A DNA stretch of 64,000 bases from a bacterium (GTDB lineage: Bacteria; SZUA-79; Acidulodesulfobacterales; Acidulodesulfobacteraceae), in assembly GCA_021809845.1 (NCBI GenBank), contig JAJZJW010000007.1, forward strand, positions 36,520 through 100,519, written 5' to 3'. This document shows, piece after piece, positions 55,433 through 63,802 of this stretch. The notes beneath the pieces are model-generated. The model worked only from the letters and a program-made list of their open reading frames with translations. It was not told where the DNA came from and searched no databases. The position numbers and the translations under genes were made by a program. How positions within the stretch are numbered: position 1 is the first letter of the stretch; each line of letters begins with the position of its first letter.

Positions 55433-56407
55433 ATGAAAAATTATTATTCTATTTTAGAACTGCCAGAAGATGCCGATGAAATCTCTATCAGGAGACAGTT
55501 TATAAAATTAGCCAAATTGTATCACCCTGATAAAAATAATTTTTCCGAAAAAGAAAGTTTTGAAAAATTTATAAATATTAATGAATCTTATAAAATTTTA
55601 AGTGATACAGAAAAAAGAAAAAAATATGATGAAAAATTAAAAGAATTAAAAGAATTAAAATTTGAAGAGAATAAAAAAATAACATCTTACAGATCAAGAA
55701 TTCGAGACGGAGGCGATATAAATGTAGAATTATCCGTTATAAAAAATGAAATATCCGGCGAAATTTATATAGATAAAACAGATTATGAATTTGAGAAGCA
55801 AGGGTATGGGGAAAAACGCGATAACTGTTTTGTGAATTCATTTTATCGTTCCGACGGCGGAAATTATTCATTAAAATCGAACTCGGGCGATTTTGCTTGC
55901 GAACAAAATGAAAATTCCATACAACAAGCGAAATATTTGACACGCAATGAAATTTATAAAAAAATAGAATATGAAAGATTTATTGTCTGTCCCGATTGTA
56001 ATGGGTCAGGAAGAGAAAAAAATACAAAAATAATTCCTTGCGAAAATTGCAACACAACCGGTATTATTAAAAACAAACAAACAGGCACTTTGGATATATG
56101 CGATAATTGTGACGGGTACGGCGATATTATTCTATATAAATGCAAAACATGCGGCGGTAAAAGTCGCATAAAAAAATTATTTAAAGCTTTTTTTGAATTT
56201 GATAAATCAAATTTAAAAAATGACAGCAGAATTATTTTTAAGTCAATGGGAGATAGCGGAGCATTTGAGGGTACAAACGGGAATTTGATTGTGAATGTGC
56301 AAATTGAAAATGTTGATTCTAAAAAATCCAAAGACAATAATAAAAAAAATGACAAAAAAAACAATATTAAACACATGTTTAACGATTTATTTAAATTTAA
56401 AAAATAA
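55433..56407 (+). CDS. DnaJ-like co-chaperone without a G/F-rich region
   Basis: The 324-residue product has an N-terminal J domain with the HPD motif H31-P32-D33. Instead of the usual Gly/Phe-rich linker it has residues 75-180 of different composition. A cysteine-rich zinc domain follows with four CxxC pairs (CPDCNGSG at C186, then CENC, CDNC and CKTC), and a short C-terminal substrate domain. It is shorter than typical DnaJ (about 375). No dnaK is nearby. It lies between cas6 and the DUF1874 gene. Confidence 0.85.
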   Translation: MKNYYSILELPEDADEISIRRQFIKLAKLYHPDKNNFSEKESFEKFININESYKILSDTEKRKKYDEKLKELKELKFEENKKITSYRSRIRDGGDINVELSVIKNEISGEIYIDKTDYEFEKQGYGEKRDNCFVNSFYRSDGGNYSLKSNSGDFACEQNENSIQQAKYLTRNEIYKKIEYERFIVCPDCNGSGREKNTKIIPCENCNTTGIIKNKQTGTLDICDNCDGYGDIILYKCKTCGGKSRIKKLFKAFFEFDKSNLKNDSRIIFKSMGDSGAFEGTNGNLIVNVQIENVDSKKSKDNNKKNDKKNNIKHMFNDLFKFKK

Positions 56408-56740
56408 AAACTTATCAAATTAATAATTCTACAACTTGGTAATAACTTCACGAATTAATAACTTAATAGCTTAACAATTCTACAATTTAATAACTTAATA
56501 GCTTAACAATTCAACAATTTAATAACTTAGTAGCTTAACAATTCAACAATTTAATAACTTAGTAGCTTAACAATTCAACAATTTAATAACTTAGTAGCTT
56601 AACAATTCTACAATTTAATAACTTAATAGCTTAACAATTCAACAATTTAATAACTTAGTAGCTTAACAATTCAACAATTTAATAACTTAATAGCTTAACA
56701 ATTCTACAATTTAAAAGCTAACTAATTAAATAAAATTATT
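56408..56740. repeat. 32-bp tandem array between the DnaJ-like gene and the ring-nuclease gene
   Basis: Eight tandem copies of a 32-base unit (ATAACTTAATAGCTTAACAA plus TTCTACAATTTA) run from 56458 to about 56713. Variant positions are A/G in TTAATAG/TTAGTAG and T/C in TTCTACA/TTCAACA. Copies touch without spacers, so this is a minisatellite, not a CRISPR array. The flanks are plain AT-rich sequence. Confidence 0.92.
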
Positions 56741-57082
56741 ATGAATAATAATACGAGCAGTAATAAACATATTTGTAATTCTTTTTCAGTAAATATGATT
56801 AAAAGTTTTCCTGTTAACATTACAATAAAAGAAATAAATATAAACCATGCAAAAAAATTAATGAAAAATGGTGGGTATTTTAGCGCCGTTGGCCACCAAA
56901 GTACCGCAGAACTTCTTTCAACAATATTAGAAGTTCCTATTAAAACAAATAGAATAACTCTTGCGTTAGATAGAAATGATGAAATTTTATTAGCCCAATA
57001 TTATGGGGAGAGATTACCGGAGGGGGCGACAATCTTGCCAGAAGGTTCCACTATCCGCTGGTTTTTAGTTAAAATCTTGTAA
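56741..57082 (+). CDS. DUF1874 cyclic-oligoadenylate ring nuclease (Crn2/AcrIII-1 family)
   Basis: Members of this family degrade cyclic tetra-adenylate, the messenger made by type III CRISPR effectors, and so switch off ancillary nucleases. The 113-residue product aligns over its whole length with viral AcrIII-1/STIV B116-type proteins: NSFSVNMIKSFP, AVGHQSTAELL, KTNRITL and ERLPEG. The catalytic His is H52 (47 in SIRV1 gp29), with R71, R91 and E94 matching the conserved R66, R85 and E88 at a nearly constant offset. Location 26 bases before cas2 favours a host Crn2 rather than a viral inhibitor. No cas10 is in the window. Confidence 0.85.
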   Translation: MNNNTSSNKHICNSFSVNMIKSFPVNITIKEININHAKKLMKNGGYFSAVGHQSTAELLSTILEVPIKTNRITLALDRNDEILLAQYYGERLPEGATILPEGSTIRWFLVKIL

Positions 57083-57108
57083 TTAAAATAAATTAAATAT
57101 AAATAATC

Positions 57109-57387
57109 ATGAATTATATCATTTCTTACGATATTGCCGATGATAAAATAAGATTAAAATTATTTAAGATTTTAAAAGATTATGGCACACATGTTCAATT
57201 TAGCGTATTTGAAGCTTCATTAAATAAAAAACAGTTCAATAAAATGTTCCAAGAAATAAACAGCGTAAAAATAAATAAATCTACGGATAGTATTGTAATC
57301 TATAAGTTAAACAAATTAACAATAAATAATAAATTAGTTATAGGTTGCTTTTCTGGAGATAAAAATAAACCTTGTTATGTTATATAA
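57109..57387 (+). CDS. cas2: CRISPR adaptation protein Cas2
   Basis: Cas2 bridges two Cas1 dimers in the spacer-integration complex. The 92-residue product has the usual size and the ferredoxin-like core with the conserved Asp D8 (ISYDIADDKIR), KDYGTHVQFSVFE and IVIYKL. It follows the ring-nuclease gene by 26 bases and precedes the RT-primase gene by 278 bases. No Shine-Dalgarno sequence is visible. Confidence 0.95.
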   Translation: MNYIISYDIADDKIRLKLFKILKDYGTHVQFSVFEASLNKKQFNKMFQEINSVKINKSTDSIVIYKLNKLTINNKLVIGCFSGDKNKPCYVI

Positions 57388-57665
57388 CATAACAATAAAC
57401 AAAAAATAATAAAAATAAATAATATTTTAAACTGCTGTCAATTTAGTTTTGCCATGTATTTACAGTAAATTATAATATAATTTTTAATATAAGTTACAAT
57501 AAGTTATAAGTTATAAGTTATAAGTTATAAGTTATATTAAAATAATATATATATAATTATATAATGCTGTCAAGCAGAATTAATTCATTGCAAATAGGCA
57601 AATATATAATCTATTTAATTTTTTTATTTATATGTTTTATATGTAATTAATATATTGATATATTT
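57388..57665. repeat. AT-rich gap with 7-bp repeats between cas2 and the RT-primase gene
   Basis: Five tandem copies of AAGTTAT lie at 57501-57535. GCTGTCAA (57433) and a related GCTGTCAAGCAG (57567) flank them. There is no gene or leader-like repeat. It could hold an internal promoter for the downstream genes, but none is clear. Confidence 0.6.
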
Positions 57666-60600
57666 ATGTCGGATTTATTTAATAATTTTTGCGAATATTC
57701 TAATTTAAATGCTGCGTTCAGAAGAGTCTCGGAAAGCGGCGGCGGACCGGGCGCGGATCACGTCACCATTGAAAAATACGCCTCCGAAATAGATAAAAAT
57801 ATTCATATGCTTATAGATGAAATCAAAACTTCATCTTATTTTCCAAAACCGATAGCAAAATTTAAATATAAAGCTCCAAATTCTGATAAAGTCAGAGTTC
57901 TCGGTATTCTTTCCGTAAAAGACAGGGTAGTGCATGTCGGATTGTTAAATGTGCTGGAACCTGTATTTGAAAAAGAATTTTTAAGATGTTCTTACGGCTA
58001 TAGACCTCATAAATCAGCGCTTCAGGCAGTAATTAAAACAGAAAAATACTGCAAAGACAACTTTGTTAATTTTGCTTTTAATGCAGATATCCACTCTTTT
58101 TTCGATTCTATAAACATAAAAATATTAACAGAACAAATAAGTAAGAACATAAAAGAAAAACCTTTATTAAATTTATTGTTTTTAATTATACAAAATTCAT
58201 CTGACGGAAAAGAAACAGGGATTACTCTTGGAGCGCCTACCTCACCAATTTTTGGAAATATTTATTTAAATGATTTTGATAAAACTATTTTTAAGGAATC
58301 TAATTCTAAATATTTAAGGTATGCAGACGATTTTGTTATTTTTTCAGATTCTGAAGAAAATATTCAAAAAATTAAAGATATATCTGTAAACTATTTAAAA
58401 GAAAATTTAATTTTAGAACTATCAAAAGAAAAAAGCTCAATTGTTAATGTTGACAATAACAATAAAGGATTTGATTTTCTCGGATATCATTTTAACAAAG
58501 GAGGAAAATATCCGTCAGAAAAATCATTACAAAATTTTTCTGAAAAAATTAACGGTCTTACTTTAAACGGTATTAAAAATATTTACTTAGACAATATAAT
58601 AGAGGGGTGGCTAAATTATTTTGATATTAAAATAGTAAACAAAGATAATTATCAAGAGATTATTGATGTGATAGATAAGCTGATAGTTCAAAAACCAGAG
58701 TTAAATATAGGTTTATCTATTTTAAAAAGCGCTTTATTCGCAAAAAATTTTCAGAAAGATATTTCTTCATTTATTATTAAATCGGTTAAAAATAAAATTT
58801 TATCAGACGATGCTGAAACTTTAAATCAAAAATATAAAAGAGACGTTAATTTAGATGCTGCTATTTTAACTAATGAATTAGATTTAGAAAAAGATTCTTT
58901 CGATTTTATAGCCGAAAAAACAGGGGACAAATACAGGATTTTAAAAATATGCGATTATTTTGTATCAAAAAGCGAGTATGAAAAAGCCGTTAGATTATTA
59001 AACAGATTTATTGAAAATAACCCTGAATTTAATGACGGTTATGAAAAATTATCCGACATCTACGGCAAAATGGGTTTAATAGGATTGGCCAATAAGATGA
59101 AAGAATATAAATACAATGATAATTTTAGCAATAATCACAATAATAATAACGATAATAAAAATGAAAATGAAAATGAAAATGAAAAAAATGTTAATGATGG
59201 ATTAATTAAAGATAATTCAAAAAAATTTAACAAAGAATACGCTGATAATAAAAAAGATAATTCTAATAATGAAAAGCAAGTTAAAAATAGAGATGATGAG
59301 TTTAATTATAAAAATCAAAAAGTCATAAATTCAAATAATAGCGAAATTGCTTCAAAATTTTTAAATATTTTTACAGGAGCGGACAATTGTTATGCAAAAG
59401 CATTCATTGATGATAATCAAAAACTATATTATAGTAAGATAAACGAGCCGTTAGACGATAATGCCGTCCTCTCGCATATAAACGGGATATGTACATTGGG
59501 CGAATATATTATAAGAAGCGATAATTGCATTAATTTTGCTGTAATAGATATAGATATTGCTTCCGAGTATATTAAGCGTGTTTCCATAAATTCTGAAGAA
59601 TACAATGATTATATCAATGAAGCATTGATGTACTGCACTTTTATTAAAAAAAGTTTAAAAGAAAAAACAGATTCTGAGTGTTATATGGAATTCAGCGGAT
59701 ATAAAGGTTATCATGTATGGTTTTTCTTTGAGAAACCGATATTAGCCAAGGTCGGACGAGAATTTGTAAATTATTTTATTAACGAACATAAATTTAGACC
59801 GCATATAAATATAGAAATTTTTCCTAAAGAAAATAAAATAAACCAGAATGCTTCAGGAAGCTTAATAAAATTACCTTTAGGTATTAATAAATTGACAGGT
59901 TCGGAAACATATTTTATTGACGATAAAGGGGATAGAATTACCAATCAATTTAAATTTATAATAAATGATATTAAAAAAATATCAGAATCATCCATAAATT
60001 ATATATTAAATCATAAAGATAATGATAATGAATGTAAAAATACGGAACTCACGCTGGACGATATAGAAAATGAAGAATTAAATATATTGCTTGATAATTG
60101 CAGCGTATTAAAATATTTATACGATAAGGTTAAGATAACCAAATATTTAACGCACACGGAAAGATTATCTATACTTTATTCAATCGGCTATGCATATAAC
60201 GGCAAAAAATTAGTGCATTATATTATAAGCTATTGTGCAAATTACGATAAAAATACAACTCAAAAATATATAAATAAAGTAAAAGGCAATAGATATTCTA
60301 TTTCATGCTATAAAATAAGGGAATGGCTTTCATATATAACTTCACAGGTAGGATGTAATTGTAAATTTAAACTGGAAAAAGGAGAATATCCTAATATTCT
60401 TTTGTATTTAAAAGAGTTTAACAAAAAAATTGATGAATCAAAAAATGATTTAAAAATAAATCAAACTATTAATCAAACTATTAATCAAACAATTAATCAA
60501 ACAATTAATAAAATTGATAAAATTGAATCTGATATATTAAAATATAACAAATCAGATGTTATAAAAGATATTCATAACAGCAACAACGATAACAGTAAAA

Positions 60601-60971
60601 ACAATGATGATAATATAGATAATAATCTCCATATTAATAATGTAAATAATAATATAAACTGTTTAAACAATAAAAACGGTAAAAATAACATCATAAAAAC
60701 GGGTGAAAATGAAAATGATGATGCTATTCCTGCGGAAATAACGAAAAATTTTGGAGTCGAAAATTTTAGTATAGATAAATTAAATAAATTAATAATAGAA
60801 TTTTTAATTAATAAAAAAGAACTTTCAGAAAAAATAGAATCTTTTAATAAAACAAAAGAGAACTTAGATAAGATATTTGAAGAATTGGAGATAGATTCTT
60901 TAAATACAGAATACGGAATTTTACACAGAATAAATAAGAACAACGCTATTAAATATATTATTGAAATTTAA
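57666..60971 (+). CDS. Reverse transcriptase - TPR - primase-polymerase fusion of the CRISPR adaptation module (RT-CAPP)
   Basis: This 1101-residue protein lies between cas2 and cas1. Residues 1-330 form a group II intron-like reverse transcriptase: D141 (NADIHSFFDS), and Y219-A-D-D222, with KVRVLGILSVKDRVV and a maturase-like IIEGWLNYF. Residues about 405-475 look like TPR units. After an Asn-rich linker, residues about 570-760 match archaeo-eukaryotic primase-polymerases: DxD at 628/630, SGYKGYHVW with H683, and SGSLIKLP (730-737). A C-terminal part with C812, C881, C897 and C899 may bind metal. Residues 935-952 repeat TINQ; a coiled coil ends it. It likely supplies DNA, including from RNA, for spacer capture; this is inferred. 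Confidence 0.9.
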   Translation: MSDLFNNFCEYSNLNAAFRRVSESGGGPGADHVTIEKYASEIDKNIHMLIDEIKTSSYFPKPIAKFKYKAPNSDKVRVLGILSVKDRVVHVGLLNVLEPVFEKEFLRCSYGYRPHKSALQAVIKTEKYCKDNFVNFAFNADIHSFFDSINIKILTEQISKNIKEKPLLNLLFLIIQNSSDGKETGITLGAPTSPIFGNIYLNDFDKTIFKESNSKYLRYADDFVIFSDSEENIQKIKDISVNYLKENLILELSKEKSSIVNVDNNNKGFDFLGYHFNKGGKYPSEKSLQNFSEKINGLTLNGIKNIYLDNIIEGWLNYFDIKIVNKDNYQEIIDVIDKLIVQKPELNIGLSILKSALFAKNFQKDISSFIIKSVKNKILSDDAETLNQKYKRDVNLDAAILTNELDLEKDSFDFIAEKTGDKYRILKICDYFVSKSEYEKAVRLLNRFIENNPEFNDGYEKLSDIYGKMGLIGLANKMKEYKYNDNFSNNHNNNNDNKNENENENEKNVNDGLIKDNSKKFNKEYADNKKDNSNNEKQVKNRDDEFNYKNQKVINSNNSEIASKFLNIFTGADNCYAKAFIDDNQKLYYSKINEPLDDNAVLSHINGICTLGEYIIRSDNCINFAVIDIDIASEYIKRVSINSEEYNDYINEALMYCTFIKKSLKEKTDSECYMEFSGYKGYHVWFFFEKPILAKVGREFVNYFINEHKFRPHINIEIFPKENKINQNASGSLIKLPLGINKLTGSETYFIDDKGDRITNQFKFIINDIKKISESSINYILNHKDNDNECKNTELTLDDIENEELNILLDNCSVLKYLYDKVKITKYLTHTERLSILYSIGYAYNGKKLVHYIISYCANYDKNTTQKYINKVKGNRYSISCYKIREWLSYITSQVGCNCKFKLEKGEYPNILLYLKEFNKKIDESKNDLKINQTINQTINQTINQTINKIDKIESDILKYNKSDVIKDIHNSNNDNSKNNDDNIDNNLHINNVNNNINCLNNKNGKNNIIKTGENENDDAIPAEITKNFGVENFSIDKLNKLIIEFLINKKELSEKIESFNKTKENLDKIFEELEIDSLNTEYGILHRINKNNAIKYIIEI
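60460..60511 (+). repeat. 12-bp coding repeat in the RT-primase gene
   Basis: About four tandem copies of AATCAAACTATT or AATCAAACAATT encode the repeated tetrapeptide NQTI in a linker. The repeat is in frame and follows the Cys domain. Confidence 0.85.
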
Positions 60972-61047
60972 TTAATAAAATTTTTAGGTGTAAAGAGTTT
61001 ATCTATTATACTACATCTAAATAAATTTTTATTTCATCTGTTTGCAT

Positions 61048-62034
61048 ATGTCAACAATTTATATTTCGGAACAAGGTGCAGTTGTTTCTAAAATATCAAG
61101 AAGAATAGCCGTACAAAAGAATTCGGAAACTATTTTGGAAATACCGATAATAAAAATAGATAGAATATTTTTATTCGGAAATATTCAAATTACGACGCAA
61201 GCCATGAATTTTTTATTAGAAAGCAATATAGACGTTTCATTTTTTACAATGAATGGAAAATGCCACGGGAGATTAACTTCTATGGAATCTAAAAATATTT
61301 TTTTAAGACTGATACAATATGAAAGATTTTTAGATAAAGAATATCAAATAAAATTAGCAAGGACACTTGTTAAATCTAAGTTAAACAACGAAGTAGACCT
61401 TATTTATTCGTTTTCTAAAAATTACGGAATTTCTAGATTTAAGGAAATATTAATAGGAATAAAAAATTGCATTTTGCTATTAGATAACAAAACTACTATA
61501 AATTCTATAATGGGAGTGGAAGGCATTGCAGCATCATACTTTTTCAAAGCATTTAAGATGATGATTAGAAATGAAAATTTGATTTTCACCGTTAGAGAAA
61601 AGAATCCGTCGTTAGATCCGGTAAATTCTTTATTAAGTTTTGGATATACATTGATTACAAATGAAATATTGAATATGTTGTTCGGTCATGGATTTGACCC
61701 GTATATCGGTTTTTTACACGGTATAAATTACGGACGCCCGTCTCTTGCGTTAGATTTGGTTGAAGAATTTAGAAGCACAATAGACGGTTTTACATTAAAA
61801 CTTTTGAACAAAGCAATAATTACAAAAGACGATTTTATATCTTCAACTGATGGGGTGTTTTTAAAAAATAATGCCATGAAAAAATATTTTTATCATTATG
61901 ATAAACTTATGGCTGAATCAACCCCTAAATCTAAAAGACTTTATATAAAAGATAGAGTTAATATGTTAAAAAAATCAATAACAAATAAGACGGATTTTAT
62001 ACCTATAAATCAGATTGCTATGCCCTATGTTTAA
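61048..62034 (+). CDS. cas1: CRISPR integrase Cas1
   Basis: Cas1 is the integrase that inserts new spacers into the array. The ATG at 61048 gives 328 residues; a TTG six bases earlier has no ribosome-binding site. The N-terminal beta domain begins MSTIYISEQGAVVSK. The C-terminal helical domain has the metal ligands E158 (GVEGIAASYFF), H224 (IGFLHG) and an acidic group at D236/E239/E240 (LDLVEEFR). It is not itself fused to a reverse transcriptase; that domain sits in the gene before it. A 76-base gap separates them. Confidence 0.96.
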   Translation: MSTIYISEQGAVVSKISRRIAVQKNSETILEIPIIKIDRIFLFGNIQITTQAMNFLLESNIDVSFFTMNGKCHGRLTSMESKNIFLRLIQYERFLDKEYQIKLARTLVKSKLNNEVDLIYSFSKNYGISRFKEILIGIKNCILLLDNKTTINSIMGVEGIAASYFFKAFKMMIRNENLIFTVREKNPSLDPVNSLLSFGYTLITNEILNMLFGHGFDPYIGFLHGINYGRPSLALDLVEEFRSTIDGFTLKLLNKAIITKDDFISSTDGVFLKNNAMKKYFYHYDKLMAESTPKSKRLYIKDRVNMLKKSITNKTDFIPINQIAMPYV

Positions 62035-62252
62035 TATTGTTATAAAATTTTTATAAAAAAATAAAATCATCAAATATTTGCTTGGGGTGAAAAAAACTAA
62101 AGTATGGGACACAGAAGCGGATGAAGCTATAATTAAAAAAATAAAACAACTAAAGTCTGGTATAGTATAAATATAATTATAGAAAATAAAAATATAACGA
62201 AGATAAAATATTTTCCATAGATGAAGCGGGGAAATAATAGTATAATATAATT
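62035..62252. other. Gap after cas1 with a 27-codon frame and a duplicated gene start
   Basis: A short frame from GTG at 62087 to the stop at 62168-62170 encodes a 27-residue charged peptide (KKTKVWDTEADEAIIKKIKQ). It could be a tiny gene or a fragment of an antitoxin-like protein; there is no way to decide here. The segment at 62173-62198 (ATAATTATAGAAAATAAAAA) duplicates the start of the next gene at 62247, offset 74, with the ATG altered to ATA. Confidence 0.45.
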
Positions 62253-62549
62253 ATGGAAAATAAAAATATAACAGCTAATTATAAAGAAAAAAGAATTTAT
62301 CCTATAGATGTAGGATTAGAATCTTTGTTTCGGAGTTGTCCTGATACTCCTGCTCCGGTAGATACAATAATAACCGCGGCAATAAAATCTACAGTATTCG
62401 AATATATTGTTTTATGTGTAGAAAAATGGGGCATTGTTAGAGTTATGAAAAATTATAATAAAATAAGAAATTATATAAAAAAGAGCAATCTTCCGTTTCT
62501 TGATTTTCAATTTAAAATTATTAAAGAGGTTTTTGATGAACACAGGTAA
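62253..62549 (+). CDS. Hypothetical partner (possible antitoxin) of the AbiEii-type nucleotidyltransferase
   Basis: The 98-residue product has no signal peptide or membrane segment. I do not recognise a family. The middle part (TIITAAIKSTVFEYIVLC) looks helical and the end is basic. Its 3' end overlaps the nucleotidyltransferase gene by 14 bases, the coupling usual for toxin-antitoxin pairs. Classical AbiEi antitoxins are about twice as long with a winged helix, so this would be a different partner type. It sits between cas1 and the CRISPR leader. Confidence 0.6.
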   Translation: MENKNITANYKEKRIYPIDVGLESLFRSCPDTPAPVDTIITAAIKSTVFEYIVLCVEKWGIVRVMKNYNKIRNYIKKSNLPFLDFQFKIIKEVFDEHR

Positions 62550-63318
62550 ATATCAAAAAGCGATAAATCTGCTTAATGAAATACAAGATTATCCGATATT
62601 TAAGGACTATACTTTAATAGGCGGAACAGCGCTTGCGATTTATTTAGATCATAGAGAAAGTGAAGATCTTGATTTTGTAACGCAAAACGAAAAACTGGGC
62701 AAAATTAATATAAAATTCTTTATAAATTCTTTAGAAAAAAAAGGTTTTAATATTGAAAAAATTTACGATGAAGCGGGGTATATGGATTTTGCCGAAGGAG
62801 GAGAAAATATAGACGATTATCAACAAATTTACGAAATCAATGGAGTTAAAGTTTCTTTTTTTGTGACGCCAGATTTAACTGTTAAAAATATTTTAAGCAA
62901 AGACATTCCGCATATAATTGCCGGTAATGTGAAAGCTGCCCAAATAAACACTATATTTCAATTAAAATGCAATATTATTTCTCAAAGAAATAAATTAAGA
63001 GATTATTACGATATATATTACCTAATCAAAAATAAAAAGTGCGATTTAAAGGAAACTTACTTATCTATAAGAAAAACAAGCGGAAACTCTTTTGCAAATC
63101 ATATAATTAAAAATATGCACGATTTAAATGTTTCCCTTGCCGACAAAGAAGGACTCTTAACGCTTGAGAAAGTTAATATTACCGCAGATGAATTAAGAGC
63201 TTTTTTTCAAAAAGAAATTAAAGAAATTTATAAACAAATTATAAACCCGGAAAAAAATATTTCAAAAGAGCCTGCTGATGATGCAGATGACGCCTTTATC
63301 AAAGACTTAAATAGGTAG
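62536..63318 (+). CDS. AbiEii/AbiGii-type nucleotidyltransferase (putative toxin)
   Basis: The product is 260 residues from the ATG at 62536, which has AAAGAGG seven bases upstream and overlaps the previous gene. A frame from 62500 would add 12 residues without support. The nucleotidyltransferase motif is GGTALAIYLDHRESEDLDF (GGT, then D-x-D-F), followed by KVSFF and a C-terminal RNKLRDYYDIYYL segment (xxRDYYD) typical of AbiEii/AbiGii toxins. Such proteins often form type IV-like toxin-antitoxin systems and provide abortive phage defence. It lies next to the CRISPR locus, consistent with a defence island. Confidence 0.85.
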   Translation: MNTGKYQKAINLLNEIQDYPIFKDYTLIGGTALAIYLDHRESEDLDFVTQNEKLGKINIKFFINSLEKKGFNIEKIYDEAGYMDFAEGGENIDDYQQIYEINGVKVSFFVTPDLTVKNILSKDIPHIIAGNVKAAQINTIFQLKCNIISQRNKLRDYYDIYYLIKNKKCDLKETYLSIRKTSGNSFANHIIKNMHDLNVSLADKEGLLTLEKVNITADELRAFFQKEIKEIYKQIINPEKNISKEPADDADDAFIKDLNR

Positions 63319-63592
63319 TTAAATAAAAAGAAATGTTCGAATTCAGGAGAAATCATAGTAGCTAAGGCTTCTTTTAACGTGGCTATGAACCTTTTATCTT
63401 TTAATTCTGATGCCCTTTTATTAATCGCGCGCAGCGGGCAACAAGTAAAAGGCGTCGTGTATTATAATCCAAACAGGTTAACAAGCTATATCGTAATAAG
63501 CTTTACGCCGTACAAACCTCTTATTCTGCTCACAACTTACGCGGCTGAACTCACAACAGGCATAGAAGGCTAATTTACATTTATTATTAATT
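63319..63592. other. Less AT-rich remnant sequence after the nucleotidyltransferase gene
   Basis: This stretch has visibly more G and C than its surroundings (for example ATCGCGCGCAGCGGGCAAC). A 64-codon plus-strand frame (63379-63573) has no ribosome-binding site and no recognised family, but the reading frame continues open upstream to about 63340. It may be the tail of a decayed gene or imported DNA. I do not call it a gene. Confidence 0.4.
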
Positions 63593-63802
63593 AATATCAA
63601 TTGAGAGAGTTTTTATCAATGCGACTCTACACTATATATAAATTTGTTATTAATTAATATTAATTTATTTTGTGAATTATAATGAATTATATTTTGGAAT
63701 AAATAATTGATAATTTTGTTATATAATAAAGTTATCAATAAGTTACAATGATATATCGGTATTACCAATACTTTCCGTTATCTTTTTTTTCATAAAAAAG
63801 TG

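Noticed and set aside
56458-56713. Repeat array considered as a CRISPR array
   Set aside because: Units touch without spacers and do not resemble the hairpin repeat at the right edge.
56741-57082. DUF1874 gene considered as a prophage anti-CRISPR
   Set aside because: No phage genes are adjacent and it is coupled to cas2; a host ring nuclease is more likely, though a viral origin cannot be excluded.
57666-60971. RT gene considered as a group II intron ORF
   Set aside because: There is no intron RNA structure or HNH domain, it is fused to a primase, and it lies between cas2 and cas1.
63379-63573. 64-codon frame near the CRISPR leader
   Set aside because: No ribosome-binding site or recognised domain; treated as remnant sequence.
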